Positions 1-7,865 of a stretch of DNA of 64,000 nucleotides are shown here, piece after piece (positions within the stretch are counted from its first letter, which is position 1; every line of letters starts with the position of its first letter). Source of the DNA: an uncultured Massilia sp. (GTDB taxonomy: Bacteria; Pseudomonadota; Gammaproteobacteria; Burkholderiales; Burkholderiaceae_D); NCBI GenBank assembly GCA_913778765.1, contig CAJYXO010000116.1, positions 62,001 to 126,000 on the forward strand, given 5' to 3'. Position numbers and translations under genes: made by a program. The notes beneath the pieces were generated by a model. It was not told the origin of the DNA, made no database searches, and saw only the letters and a list, made by a program, of their open reading frames with translations.

Positions 1-1920
1 AACGGCGGCTATGTGGCGAACGGCAAACAGAACGTGTGGAGCGGCGCCCTGACCGCCCTGCAGAACCGCGGCCGCTACGCCTTCACGCTGGCGGCCCCGG
101 CCCCGCTGCGCATTGCCGGCGCGCCCGGCGCCGGCGTCAAGGGCCTGGCCAATCCCGAGCAGATCGCCTTCAGCGGCGCCACCATCCGCCTGCCGGCCGG
201 TTCGGTCACCCTGCAGTCGCTGGCCAAGAACGGCGCGCGCTGGACCAGCCGCGGCGCCGCCACCGGCGTGCCGATCAACTACCTGGCCCAGTTCTCGGAT
301 GCGGTGCGCCAGAACCTGCGCGGCGACATGACGCTCGGCGCCGACTGGGCGCTCGACATGACTGCCCCGGCAGCCAGCGGCGCGGCCCCTGCGCTGGCCG
401 GCAGCGTGCACGTGTTCCGCGAAAAGGGCGACCTGATCGCCGGCGACGTCGTCCCGGTGGCGCTCGGCATGCGCCAGCTCGACCTGCGCGCCGACGTGAA
501 TGGCGGCGCGCTGCACGCCCAGGTCAACGTCGATGGCAGCAGGATCGGCACGGCGAAGGTGGATGCGACCGCGCAGATGATCCGCGGTCGCCTCGACAAC
601 GACAGCCCTCTCAGGCTCACCGCAACCGCGAACCTGGGCTCGCTGGCCTGGGTGTCGCCGCTGATCGGCCAGCCGGGCCTGGAAGTCGACGGCGCCCTGG
701 CGCTGAACGTCAGCGGCGCCGGCACCGTCGGCGCGCCGACCCTGAACGGCACCGTCAACGGCGACCGCATGGCGGTGCGCTGGCCGGACCAGGGTCTGCG
801 TCTGCGCAACGGCGAACTGCGCGCGGTGCTGGCCGGCGACACCCTGCAACTCCAGCGCTTCGCCTTCGAAGGCAACAGCGGCCGCGCGCTCATCGACGGC
901 AACGTGCGCTTTGCCGGCGGCGAGGCCGCCATGAATTTGAAACTGGTGGCCGACAAGCTGGAAGCGCTGTCGCGCCCCGACCGAACGGTGATCCTCAGCG
1001 GCCAGGCCACTGTGGTGCGCGATGCGAAACGCTTCGCGGTGGAAGGCAGCTTCAAGGCCGACCGCGCGCTGGTGGAGTTCGCGCCGCAGGACCGCCCGAC
1101 CCTGTCGGACGACGTCATCGTGCTGGGCCGCGCCAATCCCAAGGATGCGGCGGCGAAGAAGCCGGGCGCGGCGCCGCTGACGATCGACCTGACCGCCGAC
1201 CTGGGCGACGACTTCCACATCCGCGGCCTGGGCGCCGATGCTTACCTGGCCGGCAGCGTCCACGTGCGCAAGGTCGGCGACGGCCAGCCGCGCATCAACG
1301 GCACCATCCGCACCGTGAGCGGCACCTACGCCGCCTACGGCCAGCGCCTGGCGATCGAACGCGGCGCCGTCACCTTCAGCGGCGCCTACGACAATCCCTC
1401 GATCGACATCCTGGCGGTGCGCAAGCGTCCGGAGGGCGAACAGCTCAGCGACACCAACGTCGAAGCCGGCGTGCAGGTGCGCGGCTCGGCACTGTCGCCG
1501 ACCGCCAAGCTGGTGTCGACCCCGAACGTGCCGGACAGCGAAAAACTCTCGTGGCTGGTGCTGGGTCACGGCATGGAAGGCACGACCGGCAACGAAGCCG
1601 ACGTCCTCAGCGCGGCGGCCGGCGCCCTGCTGGGCGGCAAAGGCGGCACCGGCGGCATCCAGAGCAAGCTGGCGAACTCGCTCGGCATCGACGAACTGGG
1701 CGTGCGCCAGGGCGCGGGCCAGGAGACGGGCCTGGCGAACACCGTGGTCACGGTCGGCAAGCGCATTTCCTCGCGCCTGTACCTCAGCTTCGAACAGGGC
1801 GCCGCGACGGCCACCAGCGTGGTGCGGCTGCGCTACAAGCTGACGCCACGCATCACCCTGGCGCTGCAAACCGGCACCAACACCGCACTCGACGTGCTCT
1901 ACTCCTGGGCGTTTGACTAA
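1..1920 (+). CDS. tamB: TamB, C-terminal part (partial, runs in from left edge)
   Basis: TamB is the inner-membrane-anchored, periplasm-spanning protein that works with TamA in delivering outer-membrane proteins and probably in lipid transport. The visible 639 residues are open from base 1, so the start lies outside the window. They show the long, low-complexity beta-helix character of this family (repeated short G/A/V/D/N strands). The end holds the conserved DUF490 region: a 'VRGSALSPTAKLVSTP' strand, 'SWLVLGHG', a Gly-rich stretch, and a terminal '...LYSWAFD' with an aromatic penultimate position. An inverted repeat follows the stop directly. A TamA gene would be expected upstream. The identity is well supported by the C-terminal signature. 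Confidence 0.9.
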   Translation, partial: NGGYVANGKQNVWSGALTALQNRGRYAFTLAAPAPLRIAGAPGAGVKGLANPEQIAFSGATIRLPAGSVTLQSLAKNGARWTSRGAATGVPINYLAQFSDAVRQNLRGDMTLGADWALDMTAPAASGAAPALAGSVHVFREKGDLIAGDVVPVALGMRQLDLRADVNGGALHAQVNVDGSRIGTAKVDATAQMIRGRLDNDSPLRLTATANLGSLAWVSPLIGQPGLEVDGALALNVSGAGTVGAPTLNGTVNGDRMAVRWPDQGLRLRNGELRAVLAGDTLQLQRFAFEGNSGRALIDGNVRFAGGEAAMNLKLVADKLEALSRPDRTVILSGQATVVRDAKRFAVEGSFKADRALVEFAPQDRPTLSDDVIVLGRANPKDAAAKKPGAAPLTIDLTADLGDDFHIRGLGADAYLAGSVHVRKVGDGQPRINGTIRTVSGTYAAYGQRLAIERGAVTFSGAYDNPSIDILAVRKRPEGEQLSDTNVEAGVQVRGSALSPTAKLVSTPNVPDSEKLSWLVLGHGMEGTTGNEADVLSAAAGALLGGKGGTGGIQSKLANSLGIDELGVRQGAGQETGLANTVVTVGKRISSRLYLSFEQGAATATSVVRLRYKLTPRITLALQTGTNTALDVLYSWAFD

Positions 1921-1924
1921 CAAC

Positions 1925-1998
1925 AAACCGGGGTCAGACTCCAGTTTTTGGAAATGTCCAGTTGGCAGTTTCCAAAATTCGGAGTCTGACCCCGGTTT
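1925..1998. repeat. Palindromic repeat, complete copy (GGGGTCAGACTCC type)
   Basis: An 18-bp arm at 1925-1942 (AAACCGGGGTCAGACTCC) has its perfect reverse complement at 1981-1998. The inner flanks (1943-1954 and 1969-1980) pair almost completely around a short centre. It lies between the convergent ends of tamB and the hydrolase gene, where it could also act as a bidirectional transcription stop. A half copy lies at 3065-3110. This looks like a REP/BIME-type intergenic element. Confidence 0.85.
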
Positions 1999-2004
1999 TT
2001 GGTT

Positions 2005-2964
2005 TTATCTTTTTAGAAAGCCGACGATCGCCGGCGCCAGTTGCGGGTGCAGCGGCAGCGATGGATCGCCGTACGAGGCCATCGGATTCGGCGCATCCGC
2101 CGGCACCGCCTTCAGCACATGGTTCATGCCGTCGATGATGGCCAGTTGCGCATCCGGCTTTGCCGCCTTCAGCGCCTGCGCCTGGCCGGCGCCCACCTGC
2201 ACGTCGGTCGTGCCCTGCACGATCAGCACCGGCATGCGCAGCGCAGCGATCCGCCTGGCGGGTATGTATTGCATCCACGAGATCAGGTAGGGCTGCACGC
2301 TGGGCCGGTACAGGGCCGCCAGCGCGGGCGGCACCTCGGCGACCGGCTTGCCCTGCTCCAGGCTGGCGAGGATGCGTTCGTTCTCGGCCGCCAGCGGCGG
2401 CGGCAGCTTGCCGGCCAGTTGCCCGCGCAGCACCACGCCCGGCGCGTCGGCCACGCCGGCCAAGGACACATAGGCGGATGCGCCGGCGCGCTCGGCCGCC
2501 AGCATGCCGATCAGCGCGCCTTCGCTATGGCCGATCACCGCCACCGAAGCGAAGCGCGGGTCGGCTTTCATTTGCGCGATCCAGGCCGCGGCATCGTCGA
2601 CATAGGTATCGAAGCGGAGCTGCGATTCGTCCTTTGCTGCGGCCTTGCTGGCGCCGATGCCACGCTTGTCGTAGCGTACCGAGGCGAAGCCGGCCCGGGC
2701 CAGGGCTTCGGCCAGCAGTTTGAGGCTGTCGTTGCGCCCGGGGAGCATGGCGCTGTTGCCGTCGCGGTCGGTGGGACCGGAACCGGCCACGATCAGCACC
2801 GCCGGCGCCTTGCCGCCATCGGAAAGGAGCAGCAGGCTGCCGTGGATGGCGCCGCCGGCCGTCTCGAGCGTCACCGGCTGCTCGCCGGCGGGCGCGGCCA
2901 TCGCCTGCGCCGCCGCCGTGGCCAGCATCCATACCGCCCACATGTTCACGAATCGCATGTTCAT
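2005..2964 (-). CDS. Exported alpha/beta hydrolase (S33/lipase-esterase type)
   Basis: A 319-residue serine hydrolase with an N-terminal signal peptide (hydrophobic 'MWAVWMLATAAAQAMAA', likely cleavage after AMA-A), so it probably acts in the periplasm. The fold signatures are 'AGSGPTDRDGN' (oxyanion-hole strand), 'YDKRGIGAS', the nucleophile elbow 'GHSEG', an acid in 'QGTTDVQV' and the catalytic His in 'GMNHVLK'. The family covers esterases, peptidases and xenobiotic hydrolases, and the substrate cannot be told from sequence. It is monocistronic and flanked on both sides by copies of the same palindromic repeat. The start was chosen at the ATG giving the signal peptide; MNMRFVNM contains two further in-frame ATGs. 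Confidence 0.85.
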   Translation of the reverse strand: MNMRFVNMWAVWMLATAAAQAMAAPAGEQPVTLETAGGAIHGSLLLLSDGGKAPAVLIVAGSGPTDRDGNSAMLPGRNDSLKLLAEALARAGFASVRYDKRGIGASKAAAKDESQLRFDTYVDDAAAWIAQMKADPRFASVAVIGHSEGALIGMLAAERAGASAYVSLAGVADAPGVVLRGQLAGKLPPPLAAENERILASLEQGKPVAEVPPALAALYRPSVQPYLISWMQYIPARRIAALRMPVLIVQGTTDVQVGAGQAQALKAAKPDAQLAIIDGMNHVLKAVPADAPNPMASYGDPSLPLHPQLAPAIVGFLKR

Positions 2965-3064
2965 CTCCTATTTTGACAAAAATCTAATTAGATGTTTATC
3001 GAAATACTAGGCTTGCCGATGAAGTCCGTCAATGCGTTACGGGTAAGCAAACAAAGGAATGAGA

Positions 3065-3110
3065 AATGTCCCGGTGGCTGTTTCCAAAAACCGGAGTCTG
3101 ACCCCGGTTT
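3065..3110. repeat. Palindromic repeat, half copy
   Basis: Bases 3093-3110 (GGAGTCTGACCCCGGTTT) are identical to the right arm of the 1925-1998 element. The preceding bases (GAAATGTCC..GGTGGCTGTTTCC) match its central part, but the left arm is missing. It sits just upstream of the hydrolase gene, so that gene is bracketed by a full and a truncated copy. Confidence 0.8.
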
Positions 3111-3118
3111 GCGCGAAA

Positions 3119-3289
3119 TCAGTGGAGCGTGCGGGCTACGCTGGGATTCGGGTCGACGTCCGGTTCGTCGTTCATGGGTGTGCGGATCGGCGGCTGGTGC
3201 GGGTCGGGCGTGTCGAAGGGTTCCTTCGGCGGTTCTTCGATGGGCGCCGGGTCGGGCGCGCGGTGGGCCTGCATTGGGGTTGGCGTCAT
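3119..3289 (-). CDS. Small proline/aspartate-rich protein of unknown function
   Basis: A 56-residue protein rich in Pro, Asp and Glu: MTPTPMQAHRAPDPAP, then 'EEPPKEPFDTPDPHQPP', 'IRTPMNDEPD' and a short tail. It has no membrane segment or signal peptide and is probably disordered. Similar short 'EPP..PFDTPDP.QPPIRTP' proteins are, from memory, common in Burkholderiales, which is the main reason to accept it. Start choice: an AGGAG directly abuts an upstream ATG (3298) and lies 9 bases before the ATG at 3289, so the inner ATG is preferred. The overlapping plus-strand frames look random. Confidence 0.6.
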   Translation of the reverse strand: MTPTPMQAHRAPDPAPIEEPPKEPFDTPDPHQPPIRTPMNDEPDVDPNPSVARTLH

Positions 3290-3376
3290 GGTCTGCATCT
3301 CCTGCTGGTGAAGCCAAAACATTAACATGCAGACCGGTTTGCCGACGCCCGGCTGGATTACAATGGCGGATTCGAC

Positions 3377-3898
3377 ATGAAGGAATCCGTCATGCTGCCT
3401 ACTCCCGTCGTTGCCGCCGTCGTTGCTCCGCTCGTCCTGTGGCGTCTGTACAGCCGTATCCGGCGTCTGACGACCCGCCAGCGCTCGAAGACCTGGCGCC
3501 ATCGCACCACCCTCGTCTTCTTCCCGCTGCTGCTCCTGCTGCTGGCCGCGCTCAGCCTGCAGACCGCGCCGATCGCCCTGGCCGGCATGCTGGCCGGCCT
3601 GGCCGTCGGCGTGATCCTGGGCCGTATCGGCAGCAAGGGCACGAAATTCGAGCAGGTCGGCGGCGAGTATTACTTCACCCCGCACGCCCCGATCGGCATG
3701 CTGGTCGCCCTGCTGTTCATCGGCCGCATGGGCTACCGCGCCTACGAATTCTATGCACTGGGCGCCGGCCAGCACCACGAGTTCGTGACCAGCCCGCTGA
3801 CCCTGTGCATCTTCGGCGTCCTCGCCGGTTACTACATGACGTTCGCCGCCGGTCTGCTTGCCTGGCGCAAGCGCACCGCCGCCCCCTCGATTGCCTGA
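3377..3898 (+). CDS. Membrane protein, first of a paralogous pair
   Basis: A 173-residue protein with about four hydrophobic segments (approximately residues 6-24, 46-82, 105-120 and 138-160) and a basic cytoplasmic 'RIRRLTTRQRSKTWRHR' loop. It shares its layout with the next gene: 'LVLWR.Y.R', a basic loop, a Gly-rich second helix pair, 'G.YYFTPHAPIGMLVALL' and a C-terminal 'AGLLAWRKR'. The pair resembles CcdC/DUF1453-type membrane proteins. No enzymatic motif is visible. The TGA overlaps the ATG of the following gene by one base (TGATG), implying translational coupling. An earlier in-frame start is unlikely because the hydrophobic N-terminus begins here. Confidence 0.7.
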   Translation: MKESVMLPTPVVAAVVAPLVLWRLYSRIRRLTTRQRSKTWRHRTTLVFFPLLLLLLAALSLQTAPIALAGMLAGLAVGVILGRIGSKGTKFEQVGGEYYFTPHAPIGMLVALLFIGRMGYRAYEFYALGAGQHHEFVTSPLTLCIFGVLAGYYMTFAAGLLAWRKRTAAPSIA

Positions 3899-4410
3899 TG
3901 AGCCTGACTACCCTCGCCCTCGTTTTCCTCGTTCCCTTCCTGGTCTGGCGCGTCTACCAGCGCCTGAAGAGCCAGATGGTGCGCCAGCGTTCGATCATGT
4001 CGCGCCACTACACCGGCCTGCTGGTGTTCGCCGCGATGCTGGTGGTGCCGGCCACCGAGCTGGCCGACCGCCCGCTGTCGCTGGCCACGCTGGCCGCCGG
4101 CGCGATCGCCGGCATTGGCCTCGCGACCTACGGCCTGCGCCGCACCCGCTTCGAAAACACCCCCGAAGGCTATTTCTTCACGCCACCCATGCGCATGGGC
4201 ATCCTGGTGGCGATGCTGCTGGTGGCGCGCGTCATCTACCTGGGCATCGAGATCTACATGAACCAGGGCAGCAGCCGGCCGAATCCGCGCTTCACGGACA
4301 GCCCGGTGACCCTGGCCTGCCTGGGCGTCACCGCCGCCTATTTCGCCACCTTCTCGGCCAGCCTGATGCGCTGGCGCCAGCGCCTGCGTAAAGAAGTCGG
4401 GAAGATGTAA
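3898..4410 (+). CDS. Membrane protein, second of a paralogous pair
   Basis: A 170-residue membrane protein with four predicted helices, paralogous to its upstream neighbour. The alignment is clear at 'VFLVPFLVWRVYQRLKSQMV' and at 'EGYFFTPPMRMGILVAMLL', which matches 'GEYYFTPHAPIGMLVALL' next door. It also shares the C-terminal 'S.LMRWRQRL'. The start is the ATG overlapping the previous stop; a longer open frame upstream is an out-of-phase shadow of the first gene. The pair probably forms a heteromeric membrane unit, but its role is unknown. Confidence 0.7.
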   Translation: MSLTTLALVFLVPFLVWRVYQRLKSQMVRQRSIMSRHYTGLLVFAAMLVVPATELADRPLSLATLAAGAIAGIGLATYGLRRTRFENTPEGYFFTPPMRMGILVAMLLVARVIYLGIEIYMNQGSSRPNPRFTDSPVTLACLGVTAAYFATFSASLMRWRQRLRKEVGKM

Positions 4411-4429
4411 AGTCCATCCGGAGCCGCCC

Positions 4430-5590
4430 ATGACGCTGAACCGCCGCACCTTCCTCGAAGCCGTACCGATCGCGTCACTGGGCCTGGCAGCGGGCGGCGG
4501 CGCCCGTGCCCAGTACGGCGCACCGCCTTCCGCAGCGTCCGCGCCCGCGGACATGGACACCCTGGTCGTGCTGGCGGGCGACGCCCTGCCGCGCGGCATG
4601 GCCGCCGAGCCGGCGCGCCTGCAGGCCCTGCTCGACAAGCATGCGAAAGCCGGCGACAGCTACCTGGCCGGCGGCGCGGTGGCGGAACTGGAAGCGAAAT
4701 TCTCCACCTTGCTGGGCAAGGAAGACACGGTCTTCATGCCCACCGGGACCCTGGCCAACCACATCGCCCTGCGCCTGCTGTGCGGCGAGAACCGGCACGC
4801 GCTGGTGCAGCAGGAAAGCCATGTCTACCGCGACGAATCGAATACCGTCACCACCCTCAGCGGCATCAACCTGGTGCCGCTGGCGCCCGGCAGGGCGGCG
4901 CCCACGCTGGAAGAACTGAACGCCGCGATCGAACGCGCGGAGGTCGGCCCCTATCCGATCAAGGTCGGCGCGATCGTACTGGAAAGCCCGGTGCGCCGGG
5001 CCCAGGGCGCGGCCTTGACGCCTGCGCTGGTGGCCGATATCGCCAGGGCCGCGCGCGCGAAAAACATCCCGCTGCACCTGGACGGCGCGCGCCTGCTCTT
5101 GATGAGCGGGATGCCGGGTTTCCGCGTGAAGGACTACTGCGCGCACTTCGACACGGTCTACGTCTCGCTCTACAAATACCTGGGCGCGCCCTTCGGCGGC
5201 GTGCTGTCCGGGTCCAGACCGGCGATGGCGAAAGCGCGCGCGCTGCGCCACGTGTTCGGCGGCACCATCTACCACGGCTGGCAGGTCGCTCTGCCCGCCC
5301 TCGACGCCCTGGACGGCGCGGAAGAACGCTTCGCGCGCGTGCGCGCCGCCGGCGAGCGCCTGCTGGCGGCGCTGGAGCGCACACCGGGATGCAAGGTGCG
5401 CCGCGTCGACGACGGCAGCAACCTGGCGGTGCTGGAGATCGCGCCCGAGCGCCAGGCGGGGCTGGAAGAGCGCCTGCAAAAGGCCAATATCCGGCTCGGC
5501 AAGCTGAACGAAGGGAAGGTGCAGCTCGGCTTCAACGAATCGATCCTGCGCCGCGATACCGCTTACCTGCTGAAGGCGCTGGCGGGCTAG
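4430..5590 (+). CDS. Threonine-aldolase-like PLP enzyme with Tat signal
   Basis: A 386-residue fold-type I PLP enzyme of the beta-eliminating lyase / low-specificity L-threonine aldolase family (PF01212), which cleaves beta-hydroxy amino acids such as threonine to glycine plus aldehyde. Family marks: 'FMPTGTLANHIALR', 'HLDGARLL' (Asp contacting the PLP ring) and 'VSLYKYLGAPFGG' carrying the Schiff-base Lys. Unusually, the N-terminus reads 'NRRTFLEAVPIASLGLAAGGGARAQ', a twin-arginine signal with an AxA-type cleavage site. The mature enzyme would therefore be periplasmic, which is atypical for this family. It follows the membrane pair by 19 bases, and its stop overlaps the convergent DUF6404 gene by 4 bases. 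Confidence 0.82.
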   Translation: MTLNRRTFLEAVPIASLGLAAGGGARAQYGAPPSAASAPADMDTLVVLAGDALPRGMAAEPARLQALLDKHAKAGDSYLAGGAVAELEAKFSTLLGKEDTVFMPTGTLANHIALRLLCGENRHALVQQESHVYRDESNTVTTLSGINLVPLAPGRAAPTLEELNAAIERAEVGPYPIKVGAIVLESPVRRAQGAALTPALVADIARAARAKNIPLHLDGARLLLMSGMPGFRVKDYCAHFDTVYVSLYKYLGAPFGGVLSGSRPAMAKARALRHVFGGTIYHGWQVALPALDALDGAEERFARVRAAGERLLAALERTPGCKVRRVDDGSNLAVLEIAPERQAGLEERLQKANIRLGKLNEGKVQLGFNESILRRDTAYLLKALAG

Positions 5591-5937
5591 GGCAGCGATT
5601 CCCAGCGCGGCAGTCCGTGCTTCCTGCCCTGGCGTGCGTAATAGCTGGCCATGAACAGGCCGAAGCACAGGCCGGCGCCGCAGGCGCTGAGCACCGCCAG
5701 GCTCGCCGTGACGCCCTGGCGCAGCCAGAACCCCACCCACATCACGGCGCCCCAGCTGGCGCCGAACCACAGGCCCGACAGCAGCGCATTCGCGCCGAAG
5801 CCCATGAAATGCGGCGGCCGCAGCTTCACGCCGCAGCGCCACAGCAACTGGATCAGGGGCGGGGCATAGGTGTTGCTGTCGATGCCGGTTTGCGCCAGCA
5901 ACCGGAGGGCTTTGTCGCGCTGCTCGTGGAAATTCAT
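5587..5937 (-). CDS. DUF6404-like small membrane protein
   Basis: A 116-residue protein whose start 'MNFHEQRDKALRLLAQTGI' and 'PP...LLWR.G...RPPHFMGF' core resemble DUF6404 proteins. Two or three hydrophobic segments follow (about 46-66, 72-92 and 93-105), then a basic tail 'ARQGRKHGLPRWESLP'. The start at 5937 was chosen because the family begins at this Met; an upstream in-frame extension adds 14 residues of no family character. Function unknown. It is convergent with, and overlaps by 4 bases, the threonine-aldolase-like gene. Confidence 0.65.
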   Translation of the reverse strand: MNFHEQRDKALRLLAQTGIDSNTYAPPLIQLLWRCGVKLRPPHFMGFGANALLSGLWFGASWGAVMWVGFWLRQGVTASLAVLSACGAGLCFGLFMASYYARQGRKHGLPRWESLP

Positions 5938-6081
5938 GATCGAATGATAACAGCCGGCAAGTACCCGAAAATCCATCAATTCTCACATCCGCATTCCCAA
6001 GAGGACTTGTTCCAGTCCAATACGCCGCCGCCGGTCCGGCCCAGAATTGTCGCGTTTGCAATGCGATCTTCCGGAGCACCG

Positions 6082-7074
6082 ATGGTCCTCACCCTCCTCG
6101 CCAGGCACTGGCTGGCGCGCCGCCACTACCCGCTGCCGTCCTGGCTGGCCTGCATCGCGCGCAGCCTGCGCGTGCTGCTGTTCCGGCGCGCCCACCGCCA
6201 GCTGCTGGCGCTGGACATCCACCGCCGCTACGTCATCCGCGCGCACGACGACGTGTTCCACCACCTGAGCCACCGCCATTACCTGGCGCGCGGCCTGTCG
6301 CTGCGCCAGCGGGTGCGCTGCGTGCTGGCCCACTACCGCTTCGAGGAAAGCGCCTTCGATGCCGGCTACAAGCGCGCCATCTACCGCGCTGGCGGCCTGC
6401 CGCTGTGGACCCACGAAGACGCGGCGCGCGGCTGGCGCTTCGGCATCCGGCTGGAGATGGCGCCGCGCCTGAGCGCGGAAGGCGACCTCACCGTCGTCAT
6501 GACGGCGGACTGCGGCGCCAACGGCATCTGCCTGCATCGCCTGTCGTTCAGCTGGGTCGACGGCGCCTTTGCCGGCGTCCAGGCGCCGGTGGTCCCCTTC
6601 GTCGCCCGCAACCAGGGGCACCGCCTGGATGCCGGCGACGCCTTCTCCGCCTTCGAACTGGCCTTCCCGCACAACTCGCCCGGCTTCTTCTGCTTCGCCG
6701 CCCTGCAGGGCATCGCCCAGGCGCTCGGCATGCCGCAGGTGGCGGCGGTCAAGGCGGCCTGGCAGAGCGCCTGGACGCCGGCCGACGCCAGGCATTTCGC
6801 GAACGCCTACGACGGTTTCTGGGAAACCCTGGGCGGCGTGCCGATGCGAGGGCCGGCCTACCGCATCGCCCTGCCCTTCCACCTCAAGCCGCTGGCGGAG
6901 ATGCCGTCGCGGCGCCGCCGCCGCGCGGCGCAGCGGCGCACGCACTGGCAGGCGATCGGCGCCGCCGCCTGCCTGACGATGCAGCGGCACCTGGTCCTGG
7001 CTCAAGCCGCGAAGCCGCCGTCGATCAGCAGGTCCGCCCCGGTCACGAACGCCGCTTCCGGCCCCGCCAGGTAG
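6082..7074 (+). CDS. DUF535 (VirK/YbjX) family protein
   Basis: A 330-residue protein with features of DUF535 (VirK/YbjX), which is linked to envelope integrity and antimicrobial-peptide resistance in enterobacteria. Visible signs are 'YRFEESAFDAGYKRAIYR', 'LPLWTHEDAARGWRFGIRLEM', 'EGDLTVVM', 'LHRLSFSWVDG', 'VVPFVARNQGHR' and 'AFELAFPHNSPGFFCFAALQGIAQALGM'. No signal peptide is evident. Start: a GGAG lies 5 bases before the ATG at 6082, better than the ATG at 6061. The C-terminal 24 codons overlap the convergent SDR gene by 73 bases. That tail (from about 'CLTMQRHLVLAQ') has no family likeness, so the ancestral stop may have been lost. Confidence 0.7.
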   Translation: MVLTLLARHWLARRHYPLPSWLACIARSLRVLLFRRAHRQLLALDIHRRYVIRAHDDVFHHLSHRHYLARGLSLRQRVRCVLAHYRFEESAFDAGYKRAIYRAGGLPLWTHEDAARGWRFGIRLEMAPRLSAEGDLTVVMTADCGANGICLHRLSFSWVDGAFAGVQAPVVPFVARNQGHRLDAGDAFSAFELAFPHNSPGFFCFAALQGIAQALGMPQVAAVKAAWQSAWTPADARHFANAYDGFWETLGGVPMRGPAYRIALPFHLKPLAEMPSRRRRRAAQRRTHWQAIGAAACLTMQRHLVLAQAAKPPSISRSAPVTNAASGPAR

Positions 7075-7745
7075 GCCACCATCGCCGCCACTTCATCGGC
7101 GTGGCCGTGGCGCGGCAACGCCATCAGCTGGTGCAACGAGGCAGCGAAATCGCCTTCGGCCGGGTTCATGTCGGTGTCGATCGGGCCCGGCGCGACATTG
7201 TTGACGGTGATGTTGCGCGGGCCGAGGTCGCGCGCCAGGCCTTTCACCAGCCCGACCAGCGCCGCTTTGCTCATCGCGTAGGCCGCGCCGCCCGCGAACG
7301 GCATGCGCTGGGCATTCGTGCTGCCGATGTTGATGATGCGGCCGCCCTCGCGCATGTGGGCGGCCGCCGCCTTGGCCGCCACGAACACGGCGCGCACGTT
7401 GACCGCCAGGGTCTCGTCCAGGTCGGCCAGCGTGAAGGTGTCGACCGGTCCCATGCGCAGCACGCCGGCGCTGTTGACCAGGATGTCGAGACGGCCGAAG
7501 TGGCCGGCGGCGCGGTCGATCGCGCGCGTCAGGGCCTCGGCGTCGGCGGCGTCGGCGCGGATCGCGATCGCTTCGCCGCCGGCTGCCCTGATTTCCTCGA
7601 CCAGCGCCTCGGCGGCGATGCCGGACGACTGGTAGCCGATCGCGACCTTCGCGCCTTCGCGCGCCAGGCGGCGGGCGGTGGCGGCGCCGATGCCGCGCGA
7701 ACCGCCGTTGATGAAGGCGACCTGGTTGTGCAGTTTGGTGTCCAT
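7002..7745 (-). CDS. SDR-family NAD(P)-dependent oxidoreductase
   Basis: A 247-residue classical short-chain dehydrogenase/reductase. The cofactor loop is 'INGGSRGIG' (usual TGxxxGIG). 'NSAG' lies in strand 4. The catalytic triad is Ser in 'INIGSTNA' with Tyr and Lys in 'YAMSK', and the C-terminal 'GADLLIDGGF' is typical. The 'GYQSS' after strand 2, preceded by 'KVAI', suggests NADP preference. Substrate unknown. It is divergent from a LysR regulator 120 bases away, the standard arrangement for a LysR-controlled enzyme. Confidence 0.88.
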   Translation of the reverse strand: MDTKLHNQVAFINGGSRGIGAATARRLAREGAKVAIGYQSSGIAAEALVEEIRAAGGEAIAIRADAADAEALTRAIDRAAGHFGRLDILVNSAGVLRMGPVDTFTLADLDETLAVNVRAVFVAAKAAAAHMREGGRIINIGSTNAQRMPFAGGAAYAMSKAALVGLVKGLARDLGPRNITVNNVAPGPIDTDMNPAEGDFAASLHQLMALPRHGHADEVAAMVAYLAGPEAAFVTGADLLIDGGFAA

Positions 7746-7865
7746 GATGCTTTCCTTTCGTGGTGGGGGTGGTGATTCGATGAAGGAAAGTATGGTCGCC
7801 GCGATTCGATCCCGGTAGTCATGACTGGGGCTTTACAGTTTCAACCATCGGTATAAGATCGAGGC
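7746..7865. promoter_or_regulatory. Divergent SDR/LysR control region
   Basis: This 120-base intergenic region holds a perfect 10-bp palindrome AGTCATGACT (7817-7826) and two direct copies of GATTCGAT (7774-7781 and 7803-7810). Either is a candidate LysR-type operator. No strong -35/-10 pair was recognised. Confidence 0.4.

Noticed and set aside
4780-6081. Long upstream extension of the DUF535 frame through the aldolase gene
   Set aside because: Similarity and a good ribosome site (GGAG, 5-base spacing) begin at 6082; upstream codons are an out-of-phase shadow.
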